DNA of 6,850 nt. Origin: Alphaproteobacteria bacterium (lineage in GTDB: Bacteria > Pseudomonadota > Alphaproteobacteria > Micavibrionales > Micavibrionaceae). The translations under genes and the position numbers were made by a program. The DNA lies in NCBI GenBank assembly GCA_021776015.1, contig JAJFGT010000141.1:1-6850 (forward strand), in the 5' to 3' direction. This document shows, in pieces, positions 1-6,850 of this stretch; positions within the stretch are counted from its first letter, which is position 1, and each line of letters opens with the position of its first letter. The notes under the pieces were generated by a model. It was not told the origin of the DNA, did not search any database, and worked only from the letters and a program-made list of their open reading frames with translations.

Positions 1-1
1 T

Positions 2-316
2 GGAGGATTTATCATCGTGCCTCTTTTAACAATGATTTTCTACATGCCGTATCGTATCGCTGTTGGAACATCTCTAGCGTCAATCTTTCTTATTTCTATC
101 TCAGCCGTCGGCGGAGCCTTTATAAAAGATATCACGATTGATTGGTCGCTCTTCTTTTGTTTCGTAGGGGGGGGAGGTATAGGAATGCTCATAGGAAGTG
201 CTTTTGTAAATGCAATCCCAGACCATTTTGCAAAGCGTGTCTTTGCCGTTTTGATCACAATGCTTGCCATTTTTATGTTGATTGACAAACTTTATATTCA
301 CCAAGGAGGATTCTAA
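2..316 (+). CDS. TauE/SafE family membrane transporter, 3' part (5' truncated by window edge)
   Basis: This is the last 104 codons of an integral inner-membrane protein. The frame is open to the first base, so the gene starts upstream; a GTG at 17 is an internal Val codon, not a start. The piece opens with GGFIIVPLLT followed by a P-x-x-x-A-V-G-T-S-L stretch, the pattern of the repeated half of TauE/SafE (DUF81) permeases. A hydrophobic segment, a Gly-rich GGGGIG helix start, a short PDHFAKRVF loop and a final hydrophobic helix (ITMLAIFML) follow, as at the family's C-terminus. Members are associated with export of sulfite, sulfoacetate or other sulfur anions. The stop TAA shares its last A with the ATG of the next gene, so the two are translationally coupled. 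With a persulfide dioxygenase as partner, export of sulfite or thiosulfate is the likely role; that substrate is inference. An eight-G run (167-174) lies in the frame. Confidence 0.88.
   Translation, partial: GGFIIVPLLTMIFYMPYRIAVGTSLASIFLISISAVGGAFIKDITIDWSLFFCFVGGGGIGMLIGSAFVNAIPDHFAKRVFAVLITMLAIFMLIDKLYIHQGGF
303..310 (+). promoter_or_regulatory. Strong Shine-Dalgarno site of the MBL-fold gene
   Basis: AAGGAGGA lies five bases before the ATG at 316, inside the last codons of the transporter gene. It fixes the start of the downstream gene and, with the TAATG stop/start overlap, supports coupled translation. It is the best ribosome binding site in the window. Confidence 0.85.
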
Positions 317-1185
317 TGAAAAAACCAGATGTCAGAGGATTTTTTGATCCCATTACGGCCACTTGGAGCTATGTTGTTTATGCTGATGGTGAGACAGATA
401 CACGCTGTGCCATTATTGACAGTGTCCTTGACTATGACATTTATTCTAGTCGAGTGAAAACTGAATCTGCTGATCGTATTATCGATTTTATTAAAAAGAA
501 AGGGCTAGAGGTCGAATGGATTCTTGAAACCCATATTCATGCTGATCATCTAACAGGCTCTGCTTATATTAAAGAGAAATTGGATGGAAAAACCGCTATC
601 AGTAAACATATTTTAAAAGTTCTCAAAACATGGGAACCTCTTTTTCACAATGAAGAGGATACCCCTCTCAATGGCTCACAATTTGATCATATCTTTGAGG
701 ATGATGAAATATTTACTGTGGGTCCATTCGAAGCACGCATCATTTACACACCTGGTCACACCCCCTCTGATACAAGTTACCTTATTGGTGATGCTGTCTT
801 TGTTGGGGATGCCATGTTCCTGCCCGATGTTGGAACAGGCCGTTGCGACTTCCCCGATGGCAGTGCTGAAGACTCTTATCGATCCTCTCGAAAATTATTC
901 AAACTCCCCGAATCGTATCGCATGTATGTCGGCCACGACTACCCTCCCAAAGGAACTCGATCGCCTGAATGCATGACAAGTATCGCTGAACAAAAACATA
1001 GAAATATACGTGTTCATGAAGGCATTAGCAAAGAAGACTATGTCACAAAACGGAACAATGACGACAAAGGCAAAGCCGTTCCAAAACTTTTACTCCCCTC
1101 CATTCAGGTGAATTTACGAGCTGGGAAATTTGGAAAGAAAATGGATGGCGTTCAGTATATCAAACTGCCTATAGATAAAATCTAA
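316..1185 (+). CDS. MBL-fold persulfide dioxygenase-like protein (ETHE1/Blh type)
   Basis: This 289-residue cytosolic protein has a full metallo-beta-lactamase-fold motif set: THIHADH (H73, H75, D77, H78), PGH (H148), VGDAMF (D165) and GHD (H207). In ETHE1-type persulfide dioxygenases a mononuclear iron is held by the first His of HxHxDH, the PGH His and the GD Asp, here H73, H148 and D165. The GRCDFPDG...YRS stretch (175-189) and the N-terminal FDPITATWSYV and CAIIDSVLDYD segments match bacterial ETHE1/Blh-like enzymes rather than glyoxalase II. The expected reaction is O2-dependent oxidation of glutathione persulfide to sulfite and glutathione. Unlike some Blh proteins it has no extra N-terminal DUF442 domain and no fused rhodanese; the length suits a stand-alone enzyme. 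The start is set by AAGGAGGA and the TAATG overlap with the transporter gene. No BigR/SqrR-type regulator gene is visible; it could lie upstream. Family assignment is firm, exact substrate less so. Confidence 0.9.
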   Translation: MKKPDVRGFFDPITATWSYVVYADGETDTRCAIIDSVLDYDIYSSRVKTESADRIIDFIKKKGLEVEWILETHIHADHLTGSAYIKEKLDGKTAISKHILKVLKTWEPLFHNEEDTPLNGSQFDHIFEDDEIFTVGPFEARIIYTPGHTPSDTSYLIGDAVFVGDAMFLPDVGTGRCDFPDGSAEDSYRSSRKLFKLPESYRMYVGHDYPPKGTRSPECMTSIAEQKHRNIRVHEGISKEDYVTKRNNDDKGKAVPKLLLPSIQVNLRAGKFGKKMDGVQYIKLPIDKI

Positions 1186-1203
1186 TTTGCCATAGGTACA
1201 TTC

Positions 1204-1232
1204 TTTAAAAGTAGTGAAGAATTTAGTATAGT
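1204..1232 (+). promoter_or_regulatory. Candidate promoter for the nuclease-like gene
   Basis: In the 78-bp gap after the MBL-fold gene, TATAGT (1227-1232, 5/6 match to the -10 consensus) sits 17 bases downstream of TTTAAA (1204-1209, 4/6 match to the -35). This is a weak sigma-70-like pair in AT-rich DNA, so chance is a serious alternative. No convincing terminator separates it from the preceding operon, so read-through transcription is also possible. Confidence 0.3.
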
Positions 1233-1263
1233 AACGAAAAGCTCAAAATAATAGGATTAACAA

Positions 1264-2481
1264 ATGCTTGTATTATCATTTCAAACTTATGATAATTTTT
1301 TTATTGACGGCCTATTTTATCAAGTTTTGCCAAATAAATCTCAAGGTGGCTATTCTATTCGTTCGCAAAAAGGTGAAATTCATTCATTAAAAAAGGATGT
1401 TTTCGTAGAAATTATTGAAAATTGTAAAGTTAAACTGAATGAAACTTTAGGAACAACAAGCAATATAAAAATTTGTTTTGATACTCCAAGGAATATTGAG
1501 GTGGTTAGCGATGGGGCTCTAGTTAATGATGGTTTCCAAGATAGCATTGTAACACCAAATGTTACCGAAAGAACAATAGACCAAATATTAGAAGAAGAGT
1601 TTCTTATAAACGCTGATTTTACACAGCTATTTGTATCCAAGTGTTTTTCCGGTTTTTTGAATAAAGCCGGTGTAGTCAGAGATACGTATAGATCTGCTCA
1701 ACAAAAATATTCAGGTGGGGATGAATCCGATATAATAATTTTGATAGAGCAAAATAATAAAACTTATGCGTTGATGATTGAGAATAAAATCAATGCGAAT
1801 ACGCAAGACAGACAACCTCAACGATATATTGAAAGAGGAATAAACGGAATTCGTGGCGAACTTTGGGATTTTTTTGAAACCTGTTTGATTGCGCCTGCAA
1901 GCTATTTAAAGAGCAGAGAAGACACGGATTATTATCACAACTATATTTCCTATGAAGAAATCATTTCATTTCTAGAAAAGACTATTCATGATGAGCGTCG
2001 CCTAAAGTTTAGAAAAGGACAATTTGAAATAGCCATCAGCAAGAAAGAAAAATTTGTTAGAGCACCTGATATCCCTGAGGCTGTAAAGTTTGTCAAAGAT
2101 ATCAAAAAACTTTCCTATAAACGCATCCCAGAATTTAATTTTGAATTGGAAAATAATGGTGCAGCAAACAATAAAGTCTTATGGTTTTATTTTTCAAAGA
2201 ATGATTACCCCGATGGAGTTACCATTATTGTAAAAAAGGAGGCCGTTGTCACAGAATTTAAGCTCCCCAAATGCAATGCTCTTATAAAAGACAAAGAAGA
2301 AATGTTTAAAGACAATGGCTTTGATTTTCTGATGACTAAGTCTGAAAAGAGTTGCACAATAAGAAAGGTGGTTGAGCCTATTAATTGTTTACTTCCTTTA
2401 GATAGCCAAAAAAAGAATTTGGATCAATGCATGGATTACGTTCGTGAAATGGATACTTTTCTTCAAGAAAAAATATTCTAA
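1264..2481 (+). CDS. PD-(D/E)XK nuclease superfamily protein with CsrA-like N-terminal region
   Basis: This is a 405-residue protein. Residues ~105-260 carry a PD-(D/E)XK core resembling the PDDEXK_4 type: an acidic helix (ILEEEFL, 109-115), ESD with D156 opening a hydrophobic strand, then MIENKI with E173 and K175, and a Q-rich helix QPQRY (184-188). D156, E173 and K175 are the expected metal-binding and catalytic residues and all are present, so the fold looks active; DNA or RNA as target is unknown. Residues 1-86 resemble CsrA: MLVLS...FFIDG at the start, NIKICFDTPRNIEVVSDGAL at 67-86. The CsrA RNA-contact arginines appear to be missing. Residues ~290-405 are not recognised. The start is supported by AGGA (1253-1256) seven bases upstream and by MLVLS matching a CsrA N-terminus. 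It ends with TAA TAA. The gene is AT-rich (first 60 bases 23% GC by count, against 52% at 781-840), which suggests acquisition. No methylase or antitoxin gene is adjacent. Confidence 0.72.
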   Translation: MLVLSFQTYDNFFIDGLFYQVLPNKSQGGYSIRSQKGEIHSLKKDVFVEIIENCKVKLNETLGTTSNIKICFDTPRNIEVVSDGALVNDGFQDSIVTPNVTERTIDQILEEEFLINADFTQLFVSKCFSGFLNKAGVVRDTYRSAQQKYSGGDESDIIILIEQNNKTYALMIENKINANTQDRQPQRYIERGINGIRGELWDFFETCLIAPASYLKSREDTDYYHNYISYEEIISFLEKTIHDERRLKFRKGQFEIAISKKEKFVRAPDIPEAVKFVKDIKKLSYKRIPEFNFELENNGAANNKVLWFYFSKNDYPDGVTIIVKKEAVVTEFKLPKCNALIKDKEEMFKDNGFDFLMTKSEKSCTIRKVVEPINCLLPLDSQKKNLDQCMDYVREMDTFLQEKIF

Positions 2482-2509
2482 TAAGCAACCTACTCACACA
2501 CAACTTCAA

Positions 2510-3271
2510 TCAATTCTTTAATCGATAGCCCGTTTTAAAAATCCATGCGACTAAAGCCATGCAGATTCCTAGGAATACGAGGATCATCGTAACGCTCACT
2601 CCAAGGCTTACATCTGAGCTTTCGTAGAAACTCCATCGAAACCCACTAATCAGATAAACAACAGGATTCAAAAGCGATATTTTTTGCCAAAAATCAGGCA
2701 ACATATGAATGGAATAAAAACTCCCCCCTAAAAAGGTCAGAGGCGTAATAATCAGTAGAGGGATAAGCTGTAATTTTTCAAATCCATCCGCCCATATTCC
2801 CACAATGAACCCAAGCAAACTAAAGGTAATACAGGTCATGACAAGAAAGAATGCCATCCATACTGGATGCTGGATTTCAAGAGGCACAAAAAAGCCAGCT
2901 GTCATCAAAACAATAATTCCAACAACCAACGATTTAGTCGCCGCCGCCCCAACATAGCCAATGGCCACTTCAAAAAAGGAAATAGGTGCAGATAAAATCT
3001 CATATATTGTGCCTGTAAAGCGTGGGAAATAAATTCCAAAGGAGGCGTTTGAAATACTCTGCCCCAAGACTGTCAACATAATTAACCCTGGGACAATAAA
3101 GGCGCCATAACTCACACCATCAATATCTTCAATACGTGACCCTATGGCTGCCCCAAAGACAATAAAATACAACACAGTTGAAATAACGGGAGAGGCAATA
3201 CTTTGCCCGATCGTACGAAAAGCACGGGACATTTCAAATTTATATATAGCTAAGATACCGTGATAATTCAT
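2510..3271 (-). CDS. ABC-2 type transporter permease (YadH-like)
   Basis: This 253-residue inner-membrane protein has about six hydrophobic segments (roughly 27-47, 56-74, 108-129, 137-160, 168-187, 223-245). The short cytoplasmic N-terminus begins [14 protein letters not shown]. The ABC-2 signature region is present as [14 protein letters not shown] (200-213), with the NP pair and the conserved G-x-R. Length and layout match YadH-type permeases, which act as homodimers with a separate ATPase. Its ATG overlaps the TGA of the ATPase gene (ATGA), and AGGTGA just upstream, inside the ATPase 3' end, serves as ribosome binding site, so the two are co-translated. The transported substrate is unknown; related systems are annotated as multidrug, polysaccharide or lipid exporters without firm proof. 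It converges on the nuclease-like gene across 28 bp in which I see no hairpin terminator. Confidence 0.93.
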   Translation of the reverse strand: MNYHGILAIYKFEMSRAFRTIGQSIASPVISTVLYFIVFGAAIGSRIEDIDGVSYGAFIVPGLIMLTVLGQSISNASFGIYFPRFTGTIYEILSAPISFFEVAIGYVGAAATKSLVVGIIVLMTAGFFVPLEIQHPVWMAFFLVMTCITFSLLGFIVGIWADGFEKLQLIPLLIITPLTFLGGSFYSIHMLPDFWQKISLLNPVVYLISGFRWSFYESSDVSLGVSVTMILVFLGICMALVAWIFKTGYRLKN

Positions 3272-4191
3272 GATTCACCTATTAACTGAACAAATATATC
3301 TTCAAGAGAACTTTGATGTGTCTCAATATCGTGACAGCCTATCGCATTGCTTTTTAGGGCATCCATGAAGTCTAATACGCCATTATTTTGTATGGCAGGA
3401 TCATAAGTAAACACTAAGCACTGCCCGTCTTTAGACAAGCCTAATTCAAACGCTGATAAGGACTCGGGAACAACAGACAAGGGATGATGCAAATGTACAA
3501 TCAATTGCTTCTTACCAAGCTTTTTCATCAGGACTTTTTTCTCTTCGGTTACAATCAATTGCCCTTTATTGATCACACCAATACGATCCGCCATTTCTTC
3601 GGCTTCTTCAATATAATGGGTTGTCAAAATGATAGTAACTCCCATTTCACGCAGTTGACGCACCTGTGCCCACATAGATTTACGAAGCTCAACATCGACA
3701 CCAGCTGTAGGTTCATCCAGAAAAAGGATCTCTGGCTCATGTGACAGAGCCTTAGCAATCATCACACGACGTTTCATACCACCTGATAAGGTACGGATCT
3801 GGGCGTCTTTTTTATCCCATAGCGATAATTTCTTTAGCAACTCTTCGATATAAGCTGGATTGGAGGATTTACCAAACAGCTCACGACTAAAACTAACTGT
3901 TTTCCAAACAGTTTCAAAGGCATCTGTTGTTAATTCTTGAGGAACAAGGCCAATATAAGAGCGAGCCTGACGATAATCATGAACATTATCATGCCCAAAA
4001 ACTTTAACAGATCCAGTATCGATTTTAACAATGCCACAAATCATACTGATCAGAGTTGTCTTCCCTGCTCCATTTGGGCCTAATAAAGCAAAGATCTCTC
4101 CACGTTGAACATCCAGCGTAATATCATCTAATGCCTGATATCCATCAGCATATGTTTTTTTGAGTCCTTGAACGGAGATTGCTGGGGTCAT
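3268..4191 (-). CDS. ABC transporter ATP-binding protein (YadG-like)
   Basis: This 307-residue protein has a complete nucleotide-binding domain: Walker [10 protein letters not shown] (38-46), Q-loop Q85 in GLVPQE, ABC signature LSGGM (135-139), Walker B ILFLDEP with D159 and catalytic E160, and the switch His H192 in [11 protein letters not shown]. All catalytic elements are present. Residues ~220-307 form the C-terminal extension common in ATPases that pair with ABC-2 permeases (DrrA/YadG type). It energises export through the permease encoded immediately downstream with an ATGA overlap. The first motif starts at residue 5 ([10 protein letters not shown]), which supports this start, although no good Shine-Dalgarno is visible before the ATG at 4191. 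The operon reads divergently from the metallopeptidase gene. Substrate cannot be told from sequence. Confidence 0.95.
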   Translation of the reverse strand: MTPAISVQGLKKTYADGYQALDDITLDVQRGEIFALLGPNGAGKTTLISMICGIVKIDTGSVKVFGHDNVHDYRQARSYIGLVPQELTTDAFETVWKTVSFSRELFGKSSNPAYIEELLKKLSLWDKKDAQIRTLSGGMKRRVMIAKALSHEPEILFLDEPTAGVDVELRKSMWAQVRQLREMGVTIILTTHYIEEAEEMADRIGVINKGQLIVTEEKKVLMKKLGKKQLIVHLHHPLSVVPESLSAFELGLSKDGQCLVFTYDPAIQNNGVLDFMDALKSNAIGCHDIETHQSSLEDIFVQLIGES

Positions 4192-4337
4192 TTTATATTT
4201 AGGAAGATCATATGTGTTTAAAAGTATAAAACCTTATTCTTCTTAACAGATACTGATTGAAGGTCAATATATTCCATCCACCTCTTACCTTAATATAAAA
4301 TTATGGCAAAGTTTTTTCTTGTCTTAACGATCACCTT
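4192..4337. promoter_or_regulatory. Divergent intergenic region between ABC operon and metallopeptidase gene
   Basis: This 146-bp AT-rich gap must hold promoters for both directions. On the plus strand, TATAAA (4294-4299) and the overlapping TAAAAT (4296-4301) are possible -10 elements without a good -35. On the minus strand, TATACT (complement of 4225-4230) is a possible -10, also with a poor -35. A TTGACC on the minus strand (around 4261-4266) is not well spaced to either. Neither flanking ATG has a recognisable Shine-Dalgarno. An in-frame stop TAA at 4296-4298, with no start codon between it and 4338, makes 4338 the first possible start of the plus-strand gene. No clear operator palindrome was found. 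Confidence 0.35.
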
Positions 4338-4871
4338 ATGGTAATTAAAAAATCAATTCAAACACTAGGCTTAGGTTATATGATTTTAGATCGCTTTCTC
4401 GCTCCTATGGCTGTACAAGCCACCACACAGGATCAAGCTCCTCCTCCTCCCATTGAGAACGAGAAAAGACCTTCTCCAATCTCTGTTCCCATTAAAGGAG
4501 ATGAAGGGCAAGCCTATACTGATAATCTAGAAAAACAGCTTGCTGATGGAGAAACCCCTCAATTTCTTATTGAATCTAATAGATTGGTAACAGAAGGAGA
4601 TAGCCCAGAGGCTGACCTTGTTATTCAATATATAAGACAGATTCTTAATAGGCTTTCCAATGCAACCATGGGAAAAGATTCCCCAGAACTTTTGATTTAT
4701 CTCTCCGATCAAAATGGAAGTAACACGGCTGTCATTCCTCAGGCCAAAACACCTATTTTAATCGTTGGGCTTGATTTAATTGATCTTCTTCATAAAAAAG
4801 ATTTTGCTGAAGATCATTTAGCTGCTGTCTTAGGACATGAACGCTTTCATTTACTCCGACATAAAAAATAG
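4338..4871 (+). CDS. N-terminal fragment of the metallopeptidase as terminated by TAG
   Basis: Read with normal termination, this is a 177-residue protein. It has a possible signal peptide (1-28), a Pro-rich linker (APPPPIENEKRPSP, ~34-47), a helical region, and then strands and the HExxH helix. It stops six residues after the second His, at RHKK. It contains two zinc-ligand histidines but not the glutamate ligand or the rest of the domain, so by itself it should not be an active protease. The upstream stop at 4296 leaves ATG 4338 as the first start; an internal ATG at 4380 (residue 15) would remove most of the signal-like segment. No Shine-Dalgarno is evident for either. The one thing that distinguishes it from a normal small gene is the perfectly in-frame continuation after the stop. 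Confidence 0.6.
   Translation: MVIKKSIQTLGLGYMILDRFLAPMAVQATTQDQAPPPPIENEKRPSPISVPIKGDEGQAYTDNLEKQLADGETPQFLIESNRLVTEGDSPEADLVIQYIRQILNRLSNATMGKDSPELLIYLSDQNGSNTAVIPQAKTPILIVGLDLIDLLHKKDFAEDHLAAVLGHERFHLLRHKK
4869..4871 (+). other. In-frame amber (TAG) codon within the metallopeptidase frame
   Basis: The local sequence is CAT AAA AAA TAG AAC AGT. Upstream and downstream coding are in the same phase, so a length change in the preceding A6 run does not explain the break. A substitution does, for example CAG (Gln) or AAG (Lys) to TAG. The five other genes here whose ends are visible stop with TAA (three) or TGA (two), and none of their frames contains an internal TAG. Confidence 0.85.
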
Positions 4872-6850
4872 AACAGTCTTGAAAATAGCCGCCTAGAGGA
4901 AACAACAGGCGATATTTGGGGGCTTACTGAGGCCGAAAAAGCTGGTTATCACCCAAAGGGCATGGGGGAAGTTTTTCAAGCTTTTAAAGCAGAAAAAGAA
5001 GGAGATAAAAATCTTCGTCACGGAGGATGGGGCGAAACTTTAGGGAATTTAATGGCCATTCATCCAGAGCTCAATACACGCATTCGAAATACAAAGCTTG
5101 GCCTTGCCCATTTACAACTCACAAAAGACATGGAATATGAAACGACATCTATTCCTCAAGCTGTTGTAAATGCTGCAAGGTCCATAAAATTTCAAACACA
5201 TTTTGAACATTATTGTACTGAAACACATTTCAATGAAATGACACCAACAAAACAACTTAATTTGTTAAGTGATTATTTTAATCAAACCTTCTTTGATCAA
5301 GATTTTAAAACAGTCGATCCCTATCTTATGCAACTCCTGTTGTTTGAATCAGAATCCGCTATTCAAGCGATTTCTGGCTTAGAGCCCATTCAAGATCATG
5401 CCTTGAATTTCCTAGATACATTTATGAGAAAAGATATCGAATATAGCATAAATATTAGAGACGAGAGCTCCTATTCCTTTTCTACCCGCCCTGTCTATAA
5501 ATGGATTCTGGATCAGTTCATTGAGATTGCAACAGCCGTTAAACCTGAAAATCGTAACTATGGTTTTGATATCACAAAAACGATCCCTTATTTCTACAAA
5601 AGAATGAGAACAGAGAGTAAAGCTTTTTGGGCAGCAAAGACACGTCAAGACGCCATTGAAGCAGCACAACGTTTTGAAGAGGCGAAGAAAGAGTTAGCCC
5701 CTTATCATACTGGATTGGACAGTCTTGAATATGGTAATGAGCATCGTTTTTATCATAATGCTACAACTTTTTTAGCTCAAAAAACAGACTGGCCAAGCCG
5801 CCATAATATTAAATACAAACTACGGGAAAGGGGCTTTGCTGTTTTCCCATGGCACAATCACCTCAAATGGATCAAAGAGGGGAAAGATCATGATCCAGAA
5901 GGTACAGAGCTTATCAGACGTGTTGCCAGTGAATTAAACTGTCCAGATCATCGTGTGACTGGAGAGAAAGAACATTATAGACACGACCGAAATGATTGCG
6001 CTTTAGAAGATTTAACATTTGATGCAGACGGTCGGATTATTGCTATTGCAATGACAGAAGAGGAACGGAAAGAAGAAACACGTCAACGTTTTAAAAAGAA
6101 AACTGCTGCCGAACTTTTTGACAGTGAATATAAGATACAAAAAGCTAGAGAAATCAGAGAAGAAGGGCTTGTTCACTCAATACCGTGGAGAAAGATGAGA
6201 AAGAGAAAAACTTTTCCCCAGTTTCTAGAACAGTATGCAGAATATATTCAACCCCCCATGACTGTGGTTTCTGGAAAATTTCCCTTTGCTGAAAGATTTA
6301 TTACAGAGCTCAAAACACTCGCTGAAGATCACCCTGATAAATGGTTTTCTACCTACTACACATTCCTAGTTGGACATAAACCTCCTCGGCAAACCTTTGA
6401 TTACGATAAACATGTGTATTCATCGGATGAAACCACTCCCAAAATTAATACGCTTCCTCATTTATTGGCTCATTTCGAAGATTGGTATATCGATGAAAGA
6501 TCTAGGGAACCTTCTTTTTCAGGAAAACGAGGTGAATTAAGCCCCAATCATCCTCTTTATCAAGAGTTAATGAGCTATAAAGACTGGCCAAAGAAGGAAA
6601 CTAAACATATTTTTGATAAGAAAACAGGGCGATATAATGAACATATTATAGAACCCGATCCATTAGAGACTCAAGATCACGCCTTACAAATCCCCTATAA
6701 AGTAGATCCATCACATCCTTATCTCAAAGCACTCCTTGATCTTGCCCCTAAAAGTGTTTTTTTAAGAACTCGGGCGAATATTGCGGAAAAATTTAGGTTC
6801 AAAAACCAGAATGCCGATACCATAGAGGATTTTTTTTCAATCGAACCACA
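4872..6850 (+). other. Open continuation of the metallopeptidase: rest of M48 domain plus unrecognised C-terminal region
   Basis: There are 659 stop-free codons plus two bases to the window edge. Codons 1-~80 complete the peptidase domain (NSRLEETTGDIWGL, AGYHPKGMGEVFQAF, AIHPELNTRI). The remainder is hydrophilic with no transmembrane segment, rich in Lys, Glu, His and aromatic residues, and looks mostly helical (for example a charged stretch around 5630-5700). A second charged patch, EEERKEETRQRFKKKTAAE, lies near 6058-6114. I recognise no second domain. If translation reinitiated, the first ATG is at 4962 (MGEVFQAF), but AAAGGG there is too close to be a good Shine-Dalgarno, and the product would lack the entire zinc site. 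The gene end lies outside the window. Confidence 0.7.

Larger units (their letters stand above)
4338..6850 (+). pseudogene. Large M48-like zinc metallopeptidase gene interrupted by in-frame TAG (3' end beyond window)
   Basis: One reading frame runs from the ATG at 4338 to the window edge with a single stop, TAG at 4869-4871. Counting that codon as residue 178, the parts form a coherent M48-type domain: GHERFH (HExxH, H167-E168-H171), LEETTGD (E188 as likely third zinc ligand, D192), AGYHPKGM, and an AIHPELNTRI segment (H242, R248) like the THPs..Ri signature near the end of M48 domains. The conceptual product exceeds 836 residues, while M48 proteins are commonly about 250-500. The final ~570 residues are unrecognised. 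The first 28 residues may be an export signal (KK, hydrophobic stretch, VQA before TTQ), though D18 and R19 weaken it. The gap from H171 to E188 (16 residues between) is shorter than in most M48 proteases. Alternatives to a pseudogene are stop-codon readthrough, amber suppression, or a sequencing error. Confidence 0.75.

Noticed and set aside
650..976. Plus-strand open frame of 108 codons inside the dioxygenase gene
   Set aside because: It is out of frame with a gene whose metal ligands are intact over the same interval, and has no motif or ribosome binding site of note.
1166..1198. Possible terminator stem TGCCTAT/ATAGGTA after the dioxygenase gene
   Set aside because: It has only seven pairs including one G-T, a 19-base loop, overlaps the stop codon, and no T-run follows.
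2482..2509. Bidirectional terminator between the converging genes
   Set aside because: The 28-bp gap is AC-rich with no inverted repeat; I could not build a stable stem.
3484..3744. Plus-strand open frame of 86 codons within the ABC ATPase gene
   Set aside because: It is antisense to conserved ATPase motifs and has low-complexity His/Phe/Gln composition; it is a shadow.
4869..4871. Reassignment of TAG to an amino acid in this organism
   Set aside because: Only one TAG occurs in-frame in over 5 kb of coding sequence; a reassigned genome would be expected to use it more often. The absence of TAG among the five visible gene stops is too small a sample to argue the other way.
4863..4871. Homopolymer (A6) sequencing slip causing the stop
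   Set aside because: Both sides of the stop are in the same phase; removing one A shifts into a frame that meets a TAG within about twelve codons. A substitution is needed to explain the break.
5412..5669. Minus-strand open frame of 85 codons
   Set aside because: It lies entirely opposite the long plus-strand metallopeptidase frame, is Cys/Phe-rich, and has no recognisable motif; it is a shadow.

Overview
The window is AT-rich, bacterial and densely coding, with short intergenic gaps. The YadG/YadH-type ABC pair and the sulfide-detoxification pair are typical of Proteobacteria. The wording of the ABC ATPase resembles alphaproteobacterial versions as I remember them, so a low-GC alphaproteobacterium is my best guess. 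That assignment is inference and is not proven by anything in the window.

Layout: (1) Positions 2-1185, plus strand, hold the 3' end of a TauE/SafE-type membrane transporter gene. Its stop overlaps the start of a persulfide-dioxygenase-like metallo-beta-lactamase-fold gene, and together they look like a sulfide/persulfide detoxification operon. (2) Positions 1264-2481, plus strand, hold a visibly AT-richer single gene for a PD-(D/E)XK-superfamily nuclease-like protein. Its first ~86 residues resemble an expanded CsrA-type RNA-binding fold, an architecture I do not know as described. (3) Positions 4191 down to 2510, minus strand, hold an ABC exporter operon, ATPase then ABC-2 permease, with an ATGA overlap. 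It converges on the nuclease gene across only 28 bp. (4) Positions 4338 to the window end, plus strand, hold a very large M48-like zinc metallopeptidase reading frame. It is cut by one in-frame TAG at 4869-4871, directly after the HExxH helix. The same frame then stays open for 659 codons to the edge and carries the rest of the peptidase domain plus a long C-terminal region I do not recognise.

The transporter and dioxygenase plausibly work together: the enzyme oxidises glutathione persulfide and the permease exports the resulting sulfur oxyanion. The two ABC proteins form one exporter of unknown substrate. The nuclease-like gene is a single-gene insertion of unknown role, possibly defence. 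The metallopeptidase is either a very recently inactivated gene or one expressed by stop-codon readthrough. No RNA genes, insertion sequences, CRISPR arrays or convincing intrinsic terminators were seen, and no gene-free stretch exceeds 150 bp.
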